Positions 1 through 9,267 of a stretch of DNA of 63,618 bases are shown here, one piece after another. This stretch comes from an uncultured Helicobacter sp. (GTDB lineage: Bacteria; Campylobacterota; Campylobacteria; Campylobacterales; Helicobacteraceae): positions 1 through 63,618 of the forward strand of contig NZ_CANBCA010000010.1 in NCBI RefSeq assembly GCF_947367035.1, given 5' to 3'. The notes beneath the pieces were generated by a model. It had not been told where the DNA came from. It saw only the letters and a list, made by a program, of their open reading frames with translations, and searched no databases. Both the position numbers and the translations under genes were made by a program. Numbering within the stretch: position 1 is the first letter of the stretch; each line of letters begins with the position of its first letter.

Positions 1-297
1 TGGAATGTAGAAAGGGAGGAGGATTTGGGCGAGTTTGTCAGCCCTTTTGTGTTGTTAGACTCTAAAAGTGCATTAGGCGGTGGCAGTGGGCAAAAGATTG
101 ATTTTGATGTCTTAGATAAACTGAAAGCAAGAGTGCAAACCTTGTGTGTAGCAGGTGGTGTAGGTATAGAGAATATAGAATCTTTAAGAAAACTAGGAGT
201 AAAAATGCTAGATATTAATTCTAGCATAGAATCTAAGCCGGGCAAAAAAGACCCTGTCAAACTTCAAGCTTTCATTGCACATTTGAAGCGATTATAA
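1..297 (+). CDS. trpF: Phosphoribosylanthranilate isomerase, C-terminal part
   Basis: This is the last ~99 residues of TrpF, the enzyme that isomerises phosphoribosylanthranilate in tryptophan synthesis. The frame is open from base 1, so the gene begins before the window and the TTG at 25 is not a real start. The fragment carries the phosphate-binding end of the TIM barrel: LLDSK followed by GGGSGQKIDFDVL, then the glycine-rich CVAGGVGIENI and the closing DINSSIESKPGKKD. These are the usual TrpF C-terminal signatures. Nothing downstream on this strand looks like more trp genes, so it is probably the last gene of its operon. Confidence 0.9.
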   Translation, partial: WNVEREEDLGEFVSPFVLLDSKSALGGGSGQKIDFDVLDKLKARVQTLCVAGGVGIENIESLRKLGVKMLDINSSIESKPGKKDPVKLQAFIAHLKRL

Positions 298-302
298 GGA
301 TT

Positions 303-790
303 AAGATTGCAATTAAAAGATCTTTTATAGGCAAAATTGCAAGTTATTCTTATGGTAAAACTTTTGTAAGCGTGATGAAAGGGGGTGTGAAGTGGAATCG
401 CTAGACATCACTAGCAAGGGAATTGTAGGCAACGAAATTGCAGACAAAATTTATCACGTCAGAGAAAGCAAAGCAGTGTTTGCGTATAGAGTGGAAATTT
501 ATGCACAGTGGGAAAAAGTGATTAGGCTAAATTCCTTATGAAGGAATGAGAGAGAATGTTTTATAGGAGGTAAAGGAAAGTGATTTAATTGGCGATTGGC
601 TCATCCTTTGATGAGGAGGTGATATTAGAGATTTCTATGCCTCGTGTGCAATGCATTAAGATTCCGAGTTTGTATCTAAGCCCACAGGACAAAAACACGT
701 TGGCAAAATTTTGTTGTAAAATAAGTTTTTTGAGTGAAGATTTTTGTTTGATTTCCATTAGATTCCTTCATAAAAAATACCGAATAGAAG
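303..790 (+). pseudogene. MOSC-domain protein (YiiM-like) pseudogene
   Basis: Three reading frames must be spliced to recover one MOSC-domain protein, the sulfur-carrier-related fold named after MoCo sulfurase C-termini. Frame 1 (about 303-402) gives IGKIAS, GKTFVS and GVKWNR and then a stop. A second frame (392-541) continues with DITSKGIVGNEIADKIYHV and KAVFAYRVEIYAQWEKV, matching the family's GI.GDeqAD..HHGG.dKAVfAY..EHY..W block, although the HHGG position now reads YHVRE. Frames around 552-780 give SDLIGDWLI and then EVILEISMPRVQCIKI, the MOSC C-terminal block. At least three frameshifts or stops separate the pieces, so it cannot be expressed intact. Its 3' end overlaps the end of the convergent ThiE/TenI gene. 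Confidence 0.75.
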
Positions 791-1322
791 CGAAATTTTG
801 GATTTTTGTTGTAGTGAGTTCTTGAATTTGCTGTTGGCTAATTATCCCGCCAAGTGCAAAAATCTCTGCTTTGAAATTTGCAGGTTCAAGGCTGTTTAAA
901 AATTCAATGCCTAATGGAGTGCCTTTATTGGGGGTTTGAAAAATTGGGCTGATTGTGATTCCGTTTGCTCCTTGTTTATCGGCTTCTTGGATTTCTTGAA
1001 GTGAGTGTGCGCTGAAAAATACGAAAGGTAGCTTCTTTTCTCGTGCAACTTTGATTTGTTGCATTTGTGAGCCATTGCAATGCACCCCCTCAAAGCCAAA
1101 TTCAAGGGCTAAATTGATATTAGAGTTAAGCAAACTAACGATTTTATGTTTTTGATTAATGCTTAAAAAAACTTCAATGAGCGCAGGGTTGAAGTTTGAA
1201 TCTTTATCACGATAGGCGGCAAAATGTGGTTTGTGTCTCTCCACGATTCTAGTATAGAAATCGTGGAATTCTAAAGGAGTTTTGGGATAAAGTGTAGGCT
1301 CAGTAATGAGGTAAAACTTAAT
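768..1322 (-). CDS. Thiamine-phosphate synthase / TenI-family protein, probable ATT start
   Basis: A ThiE/TenI-like TIM-barrel protein, expected to join the thiazole and pyrimidine halves of thiamin or to act as a TenI-type thiazole tautomerase. The phosphate-binding segments [18 protein letters not shown] and IFALGGI are visible. The first standard start is the GTG at 1244, but the frame stays open upstream for 26 codons and encodes [13 protein letters not shown], a typical TMP-synthase N-terminus. The only plausible start there is ATT at 1322-1320, overlapping the atpB stop as ATTAA and preceded by GAGGA at good spacing. The full product would be 184 residues, short for ThiE (about 210), so TenI rather than ThiE remains possible. 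Confidence 0.7.
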   Translation of the reverse strand: MKFYLITEPTLYPKTPLEFHDFYTRIVERHKPHFAAYRDKDSNFNPALIEVFLSINQKHKIVSLLNSNINLALEFGFEGVHCNGSQMQQIKVAREKKLPFVFFSAHSLQEIQEADKQGANGITISPIFQTPNKGTPLGIEFLNSLEPANFKAEIFALGGIISQQQIQELTTTKIQNFASIRYFL

Positions 1323-2001
1323 GGGCTTCCTCGCTTACCAAAACTGCACCTGCTAAGAATACATAAGTCAAAATCATAAAGATGAAAGCTTGTAAAAATG
1401 CCATAAAGGTTAGCAATAAATATGCTGGGAGTGGAGCGACCCAGGGAGCAAGCATTAACATTACAAGTAAAAACATATCATCTCCCTTGATATTTCCAAA
1501 GAGACGAAAAGAGAGTGAAACTAATCTTGAGCAGTGAGAAATAATTTCAATAGGGAACATCAGCGGGGCTAATGGCTTAATAGGACCAGCAAAGTGCGCA
1601 AAATATTTTACGATTCCAAAGGTGCGAATTCCCTCAAAGTTATAAAATACAAATACAACAAGCGCAAGGGTAAGTGTGAAGCTAAGGCTAGAGGAGGGCG
1701 CTTCAAATCCCGGAATGATTCCAATAAGATTTGCCAAGCACACAAAAAGTGCAATCGTCGCAGTAAGTGGTAAATAATGACGCGCTTTTTCTTCGCCAAT
1801 GACATCTTTTGCCATAAAAATAACCCCACCCAAAAACGCTTCAAAGATATTTTGCATTGTGCCGGGTACAACTTGTAGTTTTGAAGTGGCGAGTTTAGCC
1901 AAAATAATCGCAATAATTGCGACTAAAATTGTATGAGATGCGATAATAAAATCGTGGTCGTGGCTGATAAGCCCAAAAAATGTGAATAATCTTCCATCCA
2001 T
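1318..2001 (-). CDS. atpB: ATP synthase F0 subunit a
   Basis: Membrane subunit a of F-type ATP synthase, forming the proton half-channels against the c-ring. The 227-residue product has several hydrophobic helices. The diagnostic block [13 protein letters not shown] (about residues 158-170) includes the essential arginine at about residue 166, and the C-terminal helix ends [14 protein letters not shown]. As in other epsilonproteobacteria it lies away from the F1 operon. atpE for the c subunit is also in this window, about 56 kb away. Its stop codon overlaps the likely ATT start of the downstream ThiE/TenI-like gene. Confidence 0.95.
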   Translation of the reverse strand: MDGRLFTFFGLISHDHDFIIASHTILVAIIAIILAKLATSKLQVVPGTMQNIFEAFLGGVIFMAKDVIGEEKARHYLPLTATIALFVCLANLIGIIPGFEAPSSSLSFTLTLALVVFVFYNFEGIRTFGIVKYFAHFAGPIKPLAPLMFPIEIISHCSRLVSLSFRLFGNIKGDDMFLLVMLMLAPWVAPLPAYLLLTFMAFLQAFIFMILTYVFLAGAVLVSEEAH

Positions 2002-2056
2002 TTTGAAACTCCTTTGTAAAGTTAATAATTATGCCAAAAATAAATTTAATAGAAAA

Positions 2057-2590
2057 TTAACCTTTTTTTAGAACCATCGTTTTGAGCAAAATATCGTGCA
2101 ATGCCTTTTTGTCTTTGCGCCACAAAGGCATAAAGATTCCTACAATGCTAACACCAGAGAACAAAAAGGCAAAGAATCGTAAAAGAGCAAAGAGAAGTGT
2201 TACATTTTTGCCATTTTCTCGCACAATCCATAAACTATAAGCTTTTTTACCAGGCGTTTGTCCTTTAAAGGTTAAAAGCAAAGAGGTAAGGATACCATAG
2301 ATTAAAACCCCAGCAAATGGAGCCCAAGCTGATTCGCGAAATCCTTGCGCACTTCCAATAACAATATAAGTAAGAAAGTATAAAAGGGGTAGATAAATCA
2401 TAAAAGTATCAATGACTTGCGCTTTACCTCTCTCTAAGAAACTTGCAATTTGTAAAGAATCTGATGGGCTTTGTGTTAATTCTTGAATGAGTTTATTAGG
2501 TAGTGTTTGCGGTAGATTAGAATTAGAATCTTGGTTATTTTTAATCTGCGTAAGAGATTTTGGATTTTGTTTTACTTTTCTCCAACGCAT
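2057..2590 (-). CDS. RDD-family membrane protein
   Basis: A 177-residue membrane protein of the RDD family. The N-terminal ~65 residues are polar and rich in Gln, Asn and Ser. Three hydrophobic segments follow (about 70-90, 95-115 and 135-155) with the family's GQTPGKKAYSLWIV and LHDILLKTMV motifs. The eponymous RDD residues are not conserved in the first helix (IDTFMIY). RDD proteins are small inner-membrane proteins of mostly unknown function; some have been linked to ion transport. It sits between pyrE and atpB on the same strand and is probably co-transcribed with them. A second, different RDD protein lies at 51989-52459. Confidence 0.8.
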   Translation of the reverse strand: MRWRKVKQNPKSLTQIKNNQDSNSNLPQTLPNKLIQELTQSPSDSLQIASFLERGKAQVIDTFMIYLPLLYFLTYIVIGSAQGFRESAWAPFAGVLIYGILTSLLLTFKGQTPGKKAYSLWIVRENGKNVTLLFALLRFFAFLFSGVSIVGIFMPLWRKDKKALHDILLKTMVLKKG

Positions 2591-2604
2591 AGATATTCCA
2601 AATT

Positions 2605-3216
2605 TTAATTTCCACGACTTCCGGGTTTAACTGCTATACTTCCTTGTTGGCATAAGGGGCAATTTTGTGCCTCAAAAGTTTCAAAAATAAAGTCTTCTAA
2701 TGCAAAAAGTGGTAAATTTGGATTTAGTTTGCATTCTTTGGCATTAAACTGATTGGGACTTTGATAACGATTGCAAATGCCACGATTTGCTAAAGCAGCA
2801 TATCCTACAACTTTTGCACCAAGTTTTTCTACAACTTTTGCAGATTCCATAGCCGAACCACCCGTTGTGATGATATCCTCACAGATGAGAATTTTTTCTT
2901 CCTTTTTGACTTCAAACCCTCGTCTTAAGCTCATCGTGCCATTAACGCGTTCAGTAAAGATAAACCGCACTCCAAGCGCACGCGCTAATTCATAACCTGC
3001 TAAGATTCCACCAAGGGCCGGTGAGCAAACACAATCTACTTTTATGGCGGAATCTTGAATGATTTTTGCAAGAGATTGAGCTAAATCCTGAGCAATTTTT
3101 GGATTTTCTAACACTTTTGCAGATTGTAGGTAGAAAGGCGAATGCCTCCCGCTACTAAGTAAAAAATGCCCTTCTAAAAGCGCATTAGCGTTTTTGTAGA
3201 TTTGCGTGATATTCAT
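2605..3216 (-). CDS. pyrE: Orotate phosphoribosyltransferase
   Basis: PyrE transfers the phosphoribosyl group of PRPP to orotate, giving OMP in pyrimidine synthesis. The 203-residue protein has the N-terminal [13 protein letters not shown] orotate-binding stretch (about 19-31) and the PRPP loop [17 protein letters not shown] (about 109-125). It carries a C-terminal extension with a Cys pair (CPLCQQG), which resembles the longer PyrE type. It is part of a close-packed minus-strand run secG-frr-pyrE-RDD-atpB. Confidence 0.93.
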   Translation of the reverse strand: MNITQIYKNANALLEGHFLLSSGRHSPFYLQSAKVLENPKIAQDLAQSLAKIIQDSAIKVDCVCSPALGGILAGYELARALGVRFIFTERVNGTMSLRRGFEVKKEEKILICEDIITTGGSAMESAKVVEKLGAKVVGYAALANRGICNRYQSPNQFNAKECKLNPNLPLFALEDFIFETFEAQNCPLCQQGSIAVKPGSRGN

Positions 3217-3242
3217 AGCATTCCTTAAAAGTATTTTTAAAA

Positions 3243-3803
3243 TTAGATTTTAAGTAATTCTTCTTCTTTATGTTTGACAAGTTCATCAATCTTTTTCACA
3301 GCGTCATCTGTGAATTTTTGAATCTCGTCTTGTCCCTTTTTGGATTCATCTTCGCTAATGGCTTTATCTTTTTCTAATTTCCTAATCTTATCGTTAGAGT
3401 CTTTACGGATATTTCGAATTGCTACTTTTGCTTTTTCGCCAATATTTTTAGCTTCTTTTACGATTTCTTTGCGTTGTTCGCTTGTCATTGGAGGAAAGAA
3501 TAGTTTGATTGTCTCGCCATCGTTATTGGGATTGACACCGATATTTGCTTCTTGAATGGCACGTTCAATGTCTTTGAGTAAGTTTTTCTCCCAAGGTGTA
3601 ATGACAATGGTGCTTGCATCTTGTGCGATAACAGAACCCACTTGATTAAGCGGAGTAGGGGTATCATAATAGTCAATGCGGATAGGGTCTAAAATCGCAA
3701 TAGAGACTTTACCACTACGCAAAGTGCCAAATTCTTTTTTCATAGATTCAATGCTTTTATTCATCACTTCTTTTGTATGTGCATAGATTTCTTGCAAATT
3801 CAT
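3243..3803 (-). CDS. frr: Ribosome recycling factor
   Basis: RRF works with EF-G to split post-termination ribosomes. The 186-residue length is standard. The protein starts [19 protein letters not shown] and carries the family blocks [23 protein letters not shown] and [19 protein letters not shown], followed by long charged helices ending in HKEEELLKI. It lies 9 bases downstream of secG and just upstream of pyrE. Confidence 0.96.
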   Translation of the reverse strand: MNLQEIYAHTKEVMNKSIESMKKEFGTLRSGKVSIAILDPIRIDYYDTPTPLNQVGSVIAQDASTIVITPWEKNLLKDIERAIQEANIGVNPNNDGETIKLFFPPMTSEQRKEIVKEAKNIGEKAKVAIRNIRKDSNDKIRKLEKDKAISEDESKKGQDEIQKFTDDAVKKIDELVKHKEEELLKI

Positions 3804-3812
3804 ACGATTCCT

Positions 3813-4160
3813 TTAGTTAGATTCTGGCTTAGTAGGCACAACAGGCGCTTGAGGGGCTAGAGGCTCACTAGAGGGTAAAGAATCTTGTTGTGTGGCAGTT
3901 GGAATATTGGTTCCATCTATAACAGATTTTTTAGAGTCTTGGACATAAAGATAACTTAAAGCAATCGTATTGATTACAAACAATAATCCAAGCCCAAAAG
4001 TGAGTTTTGCTAAAAATCCTGCGGGTCCTTTAGCGCCAAATAAGCTTTCATTGCTCCCACTATATGCGCCAAGACCGATACTTGAACTTTTTTGCAACAA
4101 AACAATTGTAGTGATTAAGATTGCTAATATAAATTGCAATATCAATAAAATTCCACTCAT
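3813..4160 (-). CDS. secG: Preprotein translocase subunit SecG
   Basis: Small subunit of the SecYEG translocon. It has two transmembrane helices (about residues 3-23 and 50-75) joined by the conserved loop SSSIGLGAYSGSNESLFG and the following KGPAGFLAKLT. The C-terminal tail from about residue 80 is a low-complexity Ser/Pro/Ala stretch, longer than in E. coli SecG but common in this class. It is followed closely by frr. Confidence 0.93.
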   Translation of the reverse strand: MSGILLILQFILAILITTIVLLQKSSSIGLGAYSGSNESLFGAKGPAGFLAKLTFGLGLLFVINTIALSYLYVQDSKKSVIDGTNIPTATQQDSLPSSEPLAPQAPVVPTKPESN

Positions 4161-4190
4161 AGTTTTCCTTAAAGTTTTTAAAAAATTCCG

Positions 4191-4235
4191 CGCATTTTAG
4201 CGCAAATTATCTAATAGCTTGCTAAAGCTTAGCAA
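4191..4235 (-). terminator. Hairpins after leuA, possible terminator
   Basis: On the minus strand the leuA stop codon sits inside a perfect 7-bp inverted repeat (TTGCTAA, 3-base loop, TTAGCAA; 4219-4235). About 15 bases later a GCGC..GCGC mini-hairpin is followed within a few bases by TTTTTT. Together these could end leuA transcripts before secG. The stems are short, so this is tentative. Confidence 0.3.
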
Positions 4236-5770
4236 ATCGTTTTATTTGTAATTAGCTCTCGCATAGACAAATAGCTATTAAGTGCGCCAAGATAAGCTCT
4301 AGCGGTTGCCTGCATAGTATCTAAATGTAATCCGTGTCCAATGACTGCAGGTTTGTTTGGGTCAAATTCCACCTTGACTACGACTTTAGCCAATGCGTCT
4401 TTACCCTCACTGACAGCTTCTACTTTATAGTCTTTTAAGATTCCGTGATGTCCGCTAATGCGGTCAATTGTTTTAAGGATCGCATCTACACTTCCATTGC
4501 CAATCGCCGCATCTATTTTTGTTTTTCCGTCTTTTTGGATAGAGATTGCTGCGTGAGGCACACCACTAGAACAGCTACTAATTTGCATTCTTAAAAGTTC
4601 AAAAACTTGAGGAATCTTAGTTGCTTCCTCTGTCATAATAGAGCGAATATCCTCCTCATAAACTTCCTTTTTATGGTCGCATAGGATTTTGAATCTCTCA
4701 AATGCCTTATCTAACGCTGCTTGTGAAATTTCTCCAAACCCCATACTTGTCAGCTTGTCTTTAAAGGCTGCACGTCCGCTATGCTTACCAAGAACTAAGC
4801 CATTATTTTCTGGAATCCCGATATCTGAAGAGCGCATAATCTCATAGGTCTCTCGGTTTTTTAACATACCATCTTGATGGATTCCACTTTCGTGTGCAAA
4901 GGCATTTTTCCCCACGATAGCCTTATTGGGTTGCGGACAGATTCCTGTAATATCAGAGACTAATTTACTGCAAGCATAGATTTCTTTGGTATTAATACGT
5001 GTGTCCAAATTAGCGAATTTATCCTTTCTAGTTTTTACAATCATCACAACTTCTTCTAATGCAGTATTTCCAGCGCGCTCCCCTAAGCCATTAATGGTGC
5101 ATTCAAGTTGTCTTGCTCCATTTTGGATTCCAGCAATAGAGTTTGCTACTGCAAGCCCTAAATCGTTATGGCAATGCACGGAAAGAATTGCACGCTCACC
5201 TACACAAGATTTAAGCTCTTTGATGAGATTGCCTAACTCTTGAGGTAAGCAGTATCCAACGGTATCGGGTAAATTAAGAGTTTTTGCTCCCGCTTCAATC
5301 ACTGCATTTGCAACTTCTTTTAAGAATCCTATATCACTTCGACTAGAGTCTTCACAGCTAAATTCTACATCTTCACATAAACTGCTAGCCAAACTCACGG
5401 CTTCTACTGCGCGTTTGATGACTTCATCAGGTTGCATTTTGAGCTTAAATTCCATATGAATCGGACTTGTAGCGATAAATGTATGGATCCGCTTTAACCT
5501 TGCTTTTTCTAATGCTTTCGCTGCGCTTTCTATGTCTTTTGGCGTAGCACGTGCTAGGGAGCAAATCGTGCTATTAGAGACGACTTCAGAGATTCTACTA
5601 ATTGCCTCAAAATCACCCGGACTTGCTGCGGCAAATCCTGCTTCAATAATATCTACACCTAAACGTTCCAATGCTAAAGCGAGCTTGATTTTTTCTTCTG
5701 TGTTCATAGAAGCACCCGGGCTTTGCTCTCCATCTCTTAAGGTAGTGTCAAAAATTTTAATCATTTCCAT
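4229..5770 (-). CDS. leuA: 2-isopropylmalate synthase
   Basis: LeuA condenses acetyl-CoA with 2-ketoisovalerate, the first committed step of leucine synthesis. The 513-residue length matches the bacterial full-length type with a C-terminal leucine-binding regulatory domain. The catalytic signatures [12 protein letters not shown] (residues 8-19) and [11 protein letters not shown] (about residue 200) are present, as is the [10 protein letters not shown] block. The regulatory domain (about 390-513) ends with [17 protein letters not shown] leucine-rich leader ORF lies just upstream, suggesting attenuation by leucyl-tRNA supply. leuBCD are not in this window. Confidence 0.95.
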   Translation of the reverse strand: MEMIKIFDTTLRDGEQSPGASMNTEEKIKLALALERLGVDIIEAGFAAASPGDFEAISRISEVVSNSTICSLARATPKDIESAAKALEKARLKRIHTFIATSPIHMEFKLKMQPDEVIKRAVEAVSLASSLCEDVEFSCEDSSRSDIGFLKEVANAVIEAGAKTLNLPDTVGYCLPQELGNLIKELKSCVGERAILSVHCHNDLGLAVANSIAGIQNGARQLECTINGLGERAGNTALEEVVMIVKTRKDKFANLDTRINTKEIYACSKLVSDITGICPQPNKAIVGKNAFAHESGIHQDGMLKNRETYEIMRSSDIGIPENNGLVLGKHSGRAAFKDKLTSMGFGEISQAALDKAFERFKILCDHKKEVYEEDIRSIMTEEATKIPQVFELLRMQISSCSSGVPHAAISIQKDGKTKIDAAIGNGSVDAILKTIDRISGHHGILKDYKVEAVSEGKDALAKVVVKVEFDPNKPAVIGHGLHLDTMQATARAYLGALNSYLSMRELITNKTIC

Positions 5771-5805
5771 TTTTAATCCTTGTTTGAAATATTGTATAGT
5801 CGAGG

Positions 5806-5895
5806 TTAAAAATTCTCTACCAGTGGCAAGAGCATAGAGAGGGTTAAAAGATTGTTTAGTGCAAGGCTATAATGGGCATAGAATCGCATTCTCAT
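5806..5895 (-). CDS. Putative leucine leader peptide upstream of leuA
   Basis: A 29-codon ORF begins at the ATG at 5895-5893, which overlaps the pssA stop as ATGA, and ends at a TAA 35 bases before leuA. Its product contains eight leucines within 15 residues (core [15 protein letters not shown]). Mixed CTT, CTA, TTA, CTC, TTG and CTG codons are used, which is what leu leader peptides look like. A short inverted repeat (CTCTA...TAGAG) near its 3' end is followed by AATTTTT on the minus strand, a possible attenuator. Leader peptides for branched-chain operons are well known; the assignment here is inferred from composition and position. Confidence 0.65.
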   Translation of the reverse strand: MRMRFYAHYSLALNNLLTLSMLLPLVENF

Positions 5896-6626
5896 TTTTG
5901 CTCCTGTCCAAAACGTTTGATATAAAGATAATAAATTGCGCGTGTGGGTCCAAAACAAACATAAAAACTAATAAAAGTTACAATCGTAAAAATTGGGTAA
6001 ATAAATAAAATCGCCAAGATAATCATTAAAAGCACAATAATTCTACCAAAGCTAATTTTTTCAAAATTCATTTTTTTAAAACTTGGATAGCGCACATTAC
6101 TTACCATTAAAAATGCCACAATCAAACTTGCAATCATTAAAAGAAGTAAGATTTCTTCTGAATATTGTGGATATTGTTTGCAAAATTTCATTTCAAAAAG
6201 CAACCAACTAACTACAAAAACTGCAGCAGCAGGAATTGGAAGACCAATAAAAACATTAGGTTCGTTGTTGTTTGTTGTTACATTAAAGCGGGCTAGACGA
6301 ATTGCTCCAAAAACAACATATAATCCCGCAGCGACTATGCCAAATTTACCATAATGGAATCCGCTGTAAAAAAACAAAATCATTGCAGGGGCTACGCCAA
6401 AAGCAACCACATCAGCTAACGAGTCAAATTCTACGCCAAATTTACTTGTTGTGCCTGTTAATCGTGCCACTCGCCCATCTAATCCGTCTAAAATAAGGCA
6501 GATTAACACGAGCCAACAAGCCAACTCAAAGCGTCCTACAAAAGCATAAGAGACAGCCAAGACCCCAATATAAATGCTCGCACCTGTAAAAAGATTAGGC
6601 AAAATATATAATGGATCAATTCTCAT
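5892..6626 (-). CDS. pssA: CDP-diacylglycerol-serine O-phosphatidyltransferase
   Basis: PssA makes phosphatidylserine from CDP-diacylglycerol and serine at the inner membrane. The CDP-alcohol phosphatidyltransferase signature DG..AR........G...D...D is fully present (D50 G51 .. A54 R55 ... G64 ... D68 ... D72). Several hydrophobic helices follow along the 244 residues. It is downstream of a Psd-like gene and ftsH on the same strand, an arrangement I know from Campylobacter and Helicobacter. Its stop overlaps the start of the putative leu leader ORF. Confidence 0.94.
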   Translation of the reverse strand: MRIDPLYILPNLFTGASIYIGVLAVSYAFVGRFELACWLVLICLILDGLDGRVARLTGTTSKFGVEFDSLADVVAFGVAPAMILFFYSGFHYGKFGIVAAGLYVVFGAIRLARFNVTTNNNEPNVFIGLPIPAAAVFVVSWLLFEMKFCKQYPQYSEEILLLLMIASLIVAFLMVSNVRYPSFKKMNFEKISFGRIIVLLMIILAILFIYPIFTIVTFISFYVCFGPTRAIYYLYIKRFGQEQK

Positions 6627-6679
6627 TTGCTTTTCCCCATTTTAATATTTTTTTCTTTATAGTAATCATTGGTCGGTTC

Positions 6680-7327
6680 TCATTTTGCTTTAGCAAGCAA
6701 TGTTTTGCCACCTATGATTTTATCATTGATATTTACTCTAAGTTCGGAATCTAATGGAATCTTTAGAATCGCATTGCCGTTGAGAAAAAATCCAATACGC
6801 TCACCAAGTTTGAAGTTGGAATCCCAAAGATATAAAGAGATTTGAGAAAAGTATTTGGGGTAAAGGGTTAAGTAAAGAGTGGCTTTAGAATCTAAAATTA
6901 TAGATTCGTCTGCATCACTTTGACGACTAAAAGCGATTTTAATTCTCTCTCCAGTGATTTTATCACCATTTTTTAAGCCTTTAATATGTTCAATTTTCAA
7001 TGCTTCCCCACATTTGCCAAGATTTGCCAAAGGCATTCTAAGTGTCCCGCAAAAGCAGATAGGCTTGTGAATTTGTAAGTAAATACCATCAGATTGATTT
7101 TCTATATTTTTAATGATTCCATCTAGAGGGGCTAGAATAGAATCGTTGGCATTATCTTCCATAATGCGCTCTGTGTTTCTATAAAAATAGATTAAGCACA
7201 AAAATACTATCAAACAAAAGAATCCAAAGATTTTCCATTGAAGCAACCAAGCAAATAATACCAAGAGTAATGCGATACCAATAGGTTTCCAACCTTCTTT
7301 TGCGATGATTTCTGTGGTTGTTTTCAT
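6680..7327 (-). CDS. Phosphatidylserine decarboxylase-like protein lacking the catalytic serine
   Basis: A 215-residue protein with two N-terminal transmembrane segments (about 15-30 and 33-48) and a Psd-like domain: APLDGII (about 66-72) corresponds to the family's SPADG-x-V, and GERIGFFLNGNAILKIP (about 175-191) to the self-cleavage region. Active Psd enzymes cleave at a Gly-Ser there to make the pyruvoyl group; here the residues read NGN, with no serine. It is therefore unlikely to be a pyruvoyl decarboxylase. The position between ftsH and pssA matches a conserved epsilonproteobacterial gene annotated as Psd-related. A true psd may lie elsewhere in the genome. Confidence 0.7.
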   Translation of the reverse strand: MKTTTEIIAKEGWKPIGIALLLVLFAWLLQWKIFGFFCLIVFLCLIYFYRNTERIMEDNANDSILAPLDGIIKNIENQSDGIYLQIHKPICFCGTLRMPLANLGKCGEALKIEHIKGLKNGDKITGERIKIAFSRQSDADESIILDSKATLYLTLYPKYFSQISLYLWDSNFKLGERIGFFLNGNAILKIPLDSELRVNINDKIIGGKTLLAKAK

Positions 7328-7336
7328 AGATATTCC

Positions 7337-9265
7337 TTATGCTTCTTCTTTTTCTTCTGCGATGATTCTACTTTTTAAATTGTGTGCTTTTTCATATTCA
7401 CTAATGATTTCGCGCACTTTTTGTCCATCAATATTTTCCTTATCAAATAGTTCCTTGACGATATTTTCAATGGCGTCTTTGTATGTTTCTAGTGATTCTT
7501 TCACAGCTTGGAAACGTTCATTTAATAAAGATTTAATGTATGCGTCCATTTTTTGTGCCATTTCTTCACTATATTCCCTGCTACTTCCTAAGCCGCCATT
7601 TAAGAATACATTGCGTTGTTTTTCAAGCACCATAAGACCAGCTACATCAGTCATTCCATAGTAGCTTACCATCGCCTTGATAATATCAGTAGCACGTTCT
7701 AAGTCGTTACTAGCACCTGTTGAGATTTCTCCTAAGAAAACATCTTCTGCTGCTCTACCGCCAAGTAATACATCTACTTCTGCTAACAATTCGTGCTTTT
7801 GCATAAGATATTTATTCTCTTCTGGAGTGTTTAATGTATAGCCTAGTGCAGCAAGTCCGCGTGGGATGATAGAAACTTTTGTTACTTTTTTCGCCCCTTT
7901 AGTGATTTCTGCAATTAATGCGTGTCCGCTTTCGTGATAAGCTACAATTTTTTTCTCTTTAGGAGAGATTCTACGCGATTTTTTCTCTAATCCTGCAATG
8001 CCACGTTCTACAGCTTCTAAAAAGTCGCTTTGTTCCACTTCCTTTTTATTTCCTCTACCCGCAAGTAATGCAGCTTCATTGATGATATTTGCTAAATCTG
8101 CTCCTGCAAGTCCGGCGGTTAGCTTTGCAACTTCAAATAAATCTACATTTTTTGCTAATTTGATATTTTTAATATGCACTTTTAGAATCTCAACACGACC
8201 TTCAAAATCGGGTTTATCTACCAATACCTGTCTATCAAATCTACCCGGACGCAAGAGTGCCGGGTCAAGCACTTCAGGGCGGTTAGTCGCTGCTAGAACA
8301 ATCACAGGTGAAGAATCAGAATTAAATCCGTCCATTTCTGCTAAGAGCTGGTTTAGTGTCTGTTCTCGTTCATCATTCCCGCTTATCATACCTCCTGCTG
8401 CACGGCTTTTTCCAATGGCATCAATTTCATCTATAAAAATAATGCTTGGTGCTTCTTTCTTGGCATTTTCAAATAAATCTCGGACACGACTTGCTCCAAC
8501 ACCTACAAACATTTCAATGAAGCTACTTCCACTCACGGAAAAAAACGGCACACTTGCTTCACCTGCTACAGCTTTGGCTAGTAGAGTTTTACCTGTTCCT
8601 GGAGGACCTACAAGCAATACACCTTTAGGGATCTTAGCTCCAAGTGCAGCATAACGTTCGGGATTTTTTAGGAAATCCACAATCTCTACAACCTCATCTT
8701 TTGCTTCTGCATTACCTGCCATATCTTCAAATTTTACATTTGGTTTTTCGGCATTCACAAGTTTTTTAGAACTCCCTATTCCTAAGATTCCACTACCCAT
8801 ATTTTTTTGCATTCTACTTGCTAAAAACATCCAAATTGCAAAGAAAATAAATACAGGCAAGACCCAACCAAAGAGCATATCGCTTAGCCAATTACTTTCA
8901 TTATATCCTGTATATTCTACACCTTTCTCATCAAGCAAGGGGATTAATGTGTTATCTGGATTGACTCTTTGGGCATTATAGGCGATTTTGTTGCCACCAT
9001 TTTGTGCAGTTGCCTTGATATTTGTTTGCCCAATAGCTACAAAATCTACTTCTTTGTTTTCAATCAGTTTTTTAAGCTCATAATAATTAATGGTTTTAGT
9101 TGTAGTCACTCCACTTAATTTGCTTACTTCCCCACTTGGCGATAATACACGAAATGCAATAATTGCAATAATTGCAAAAATCACAAACATCAAGAGAGGG
9201 TTTTGATTGAAAAAATTATTTGATTTTTTATCTTGAGGGTTTGAATTATTATTTGGTTTTTGCAT
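7337..9265 (-). CDS. ftsH: ATP-dependent zinc metalloprotease FtsH
   Basis: Membrane-anchored AAA+ protease that degrades misfolded and regulatory membrane proteins. The 642 residues contain two transmembrane helices (about 23-40 and 132-150), Walker A GPPGTGKT (220-227), Walker [12 protein letters not shown] (about 275-285), the second region of homology with [18 protein letters not shown], and the zinc motif HESGH (444-448). prmA and cheY lie immediately upstream, as in H. pylori. Confidence 0.97.
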   Translation of the reverse strand: MQKPNNNSNPQDKKSNNFFNQNPLLMFVIFAIIAIIAFRVLSPSGEVSKLSGVTTTKTINYYELKKLIENKEVDFVAIGQTNIKATAQNGGNKIAYNAQRVNPDNTLIPLLDEKGVEYTGYNESNWLSDMLFGWVLPVFIFFAIWMFLASRMQKNMGSGILGIGSSKKLVNAEKPNVKFEDMAGNAEAKDEVVEIVDFLKNPERYAALGAKIPKGVLLVGPPGTGKTLLAKAVAGEASVPFFSVSGSSFIEMFVGVGASRVRDLFENAKKEAPSIIFIDEIDAIGKSRAAGGMISGNDEREQTLNQLLAEMDGFNSDSSPVIVLAATNRPEVLDPALLRPGRFDRQVLVDKPDFEGRVEILKVHIKNIKLAKNVDLFEVAKLTAGLAGADLANIINEAALLAGRGNKKEVEQSDFLEAVERGIAGLEKKSRRISPKEKKIVAYHESGHALIAEITKGAKKVTKVSIIPRGLAALGYTLNTPEENKYLMQKHELLAEVDVLLGGRAAEDVFLGEISTGASNDLERATDIIKAMVSYYGMTDVAGLMVLEKQRNVFLNGGLGSSREYSEEMAQKMDAYIKSLLNERFQAVKESLETYKDAIENIVKELFDKENIDGQKVREIISEYEKAHNLKSRIIAEEKEEA

Positions 9266-9267
9266 AC

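Noticed and set aside
589-825. 78-residue plus-strand ORF
   Set aside because: It is only the C-terminal piece of the frameshifted MOSC pseudogene running into antisense of the ThiE/TenI gene.
1241-1266. Inverted repeat CCACGATT...AATCGTGG as an atpB terminator
   Set aside because: It lies inside the extended ThiE/TenI reading frame and has no T-run; probably coincidental coding sequence.
7998-8654. 218-residue plus-strand ORF opposite ftsH
   Set aside because: Antisense shadow of the ftsH AAA+ domain with no family features of its own.
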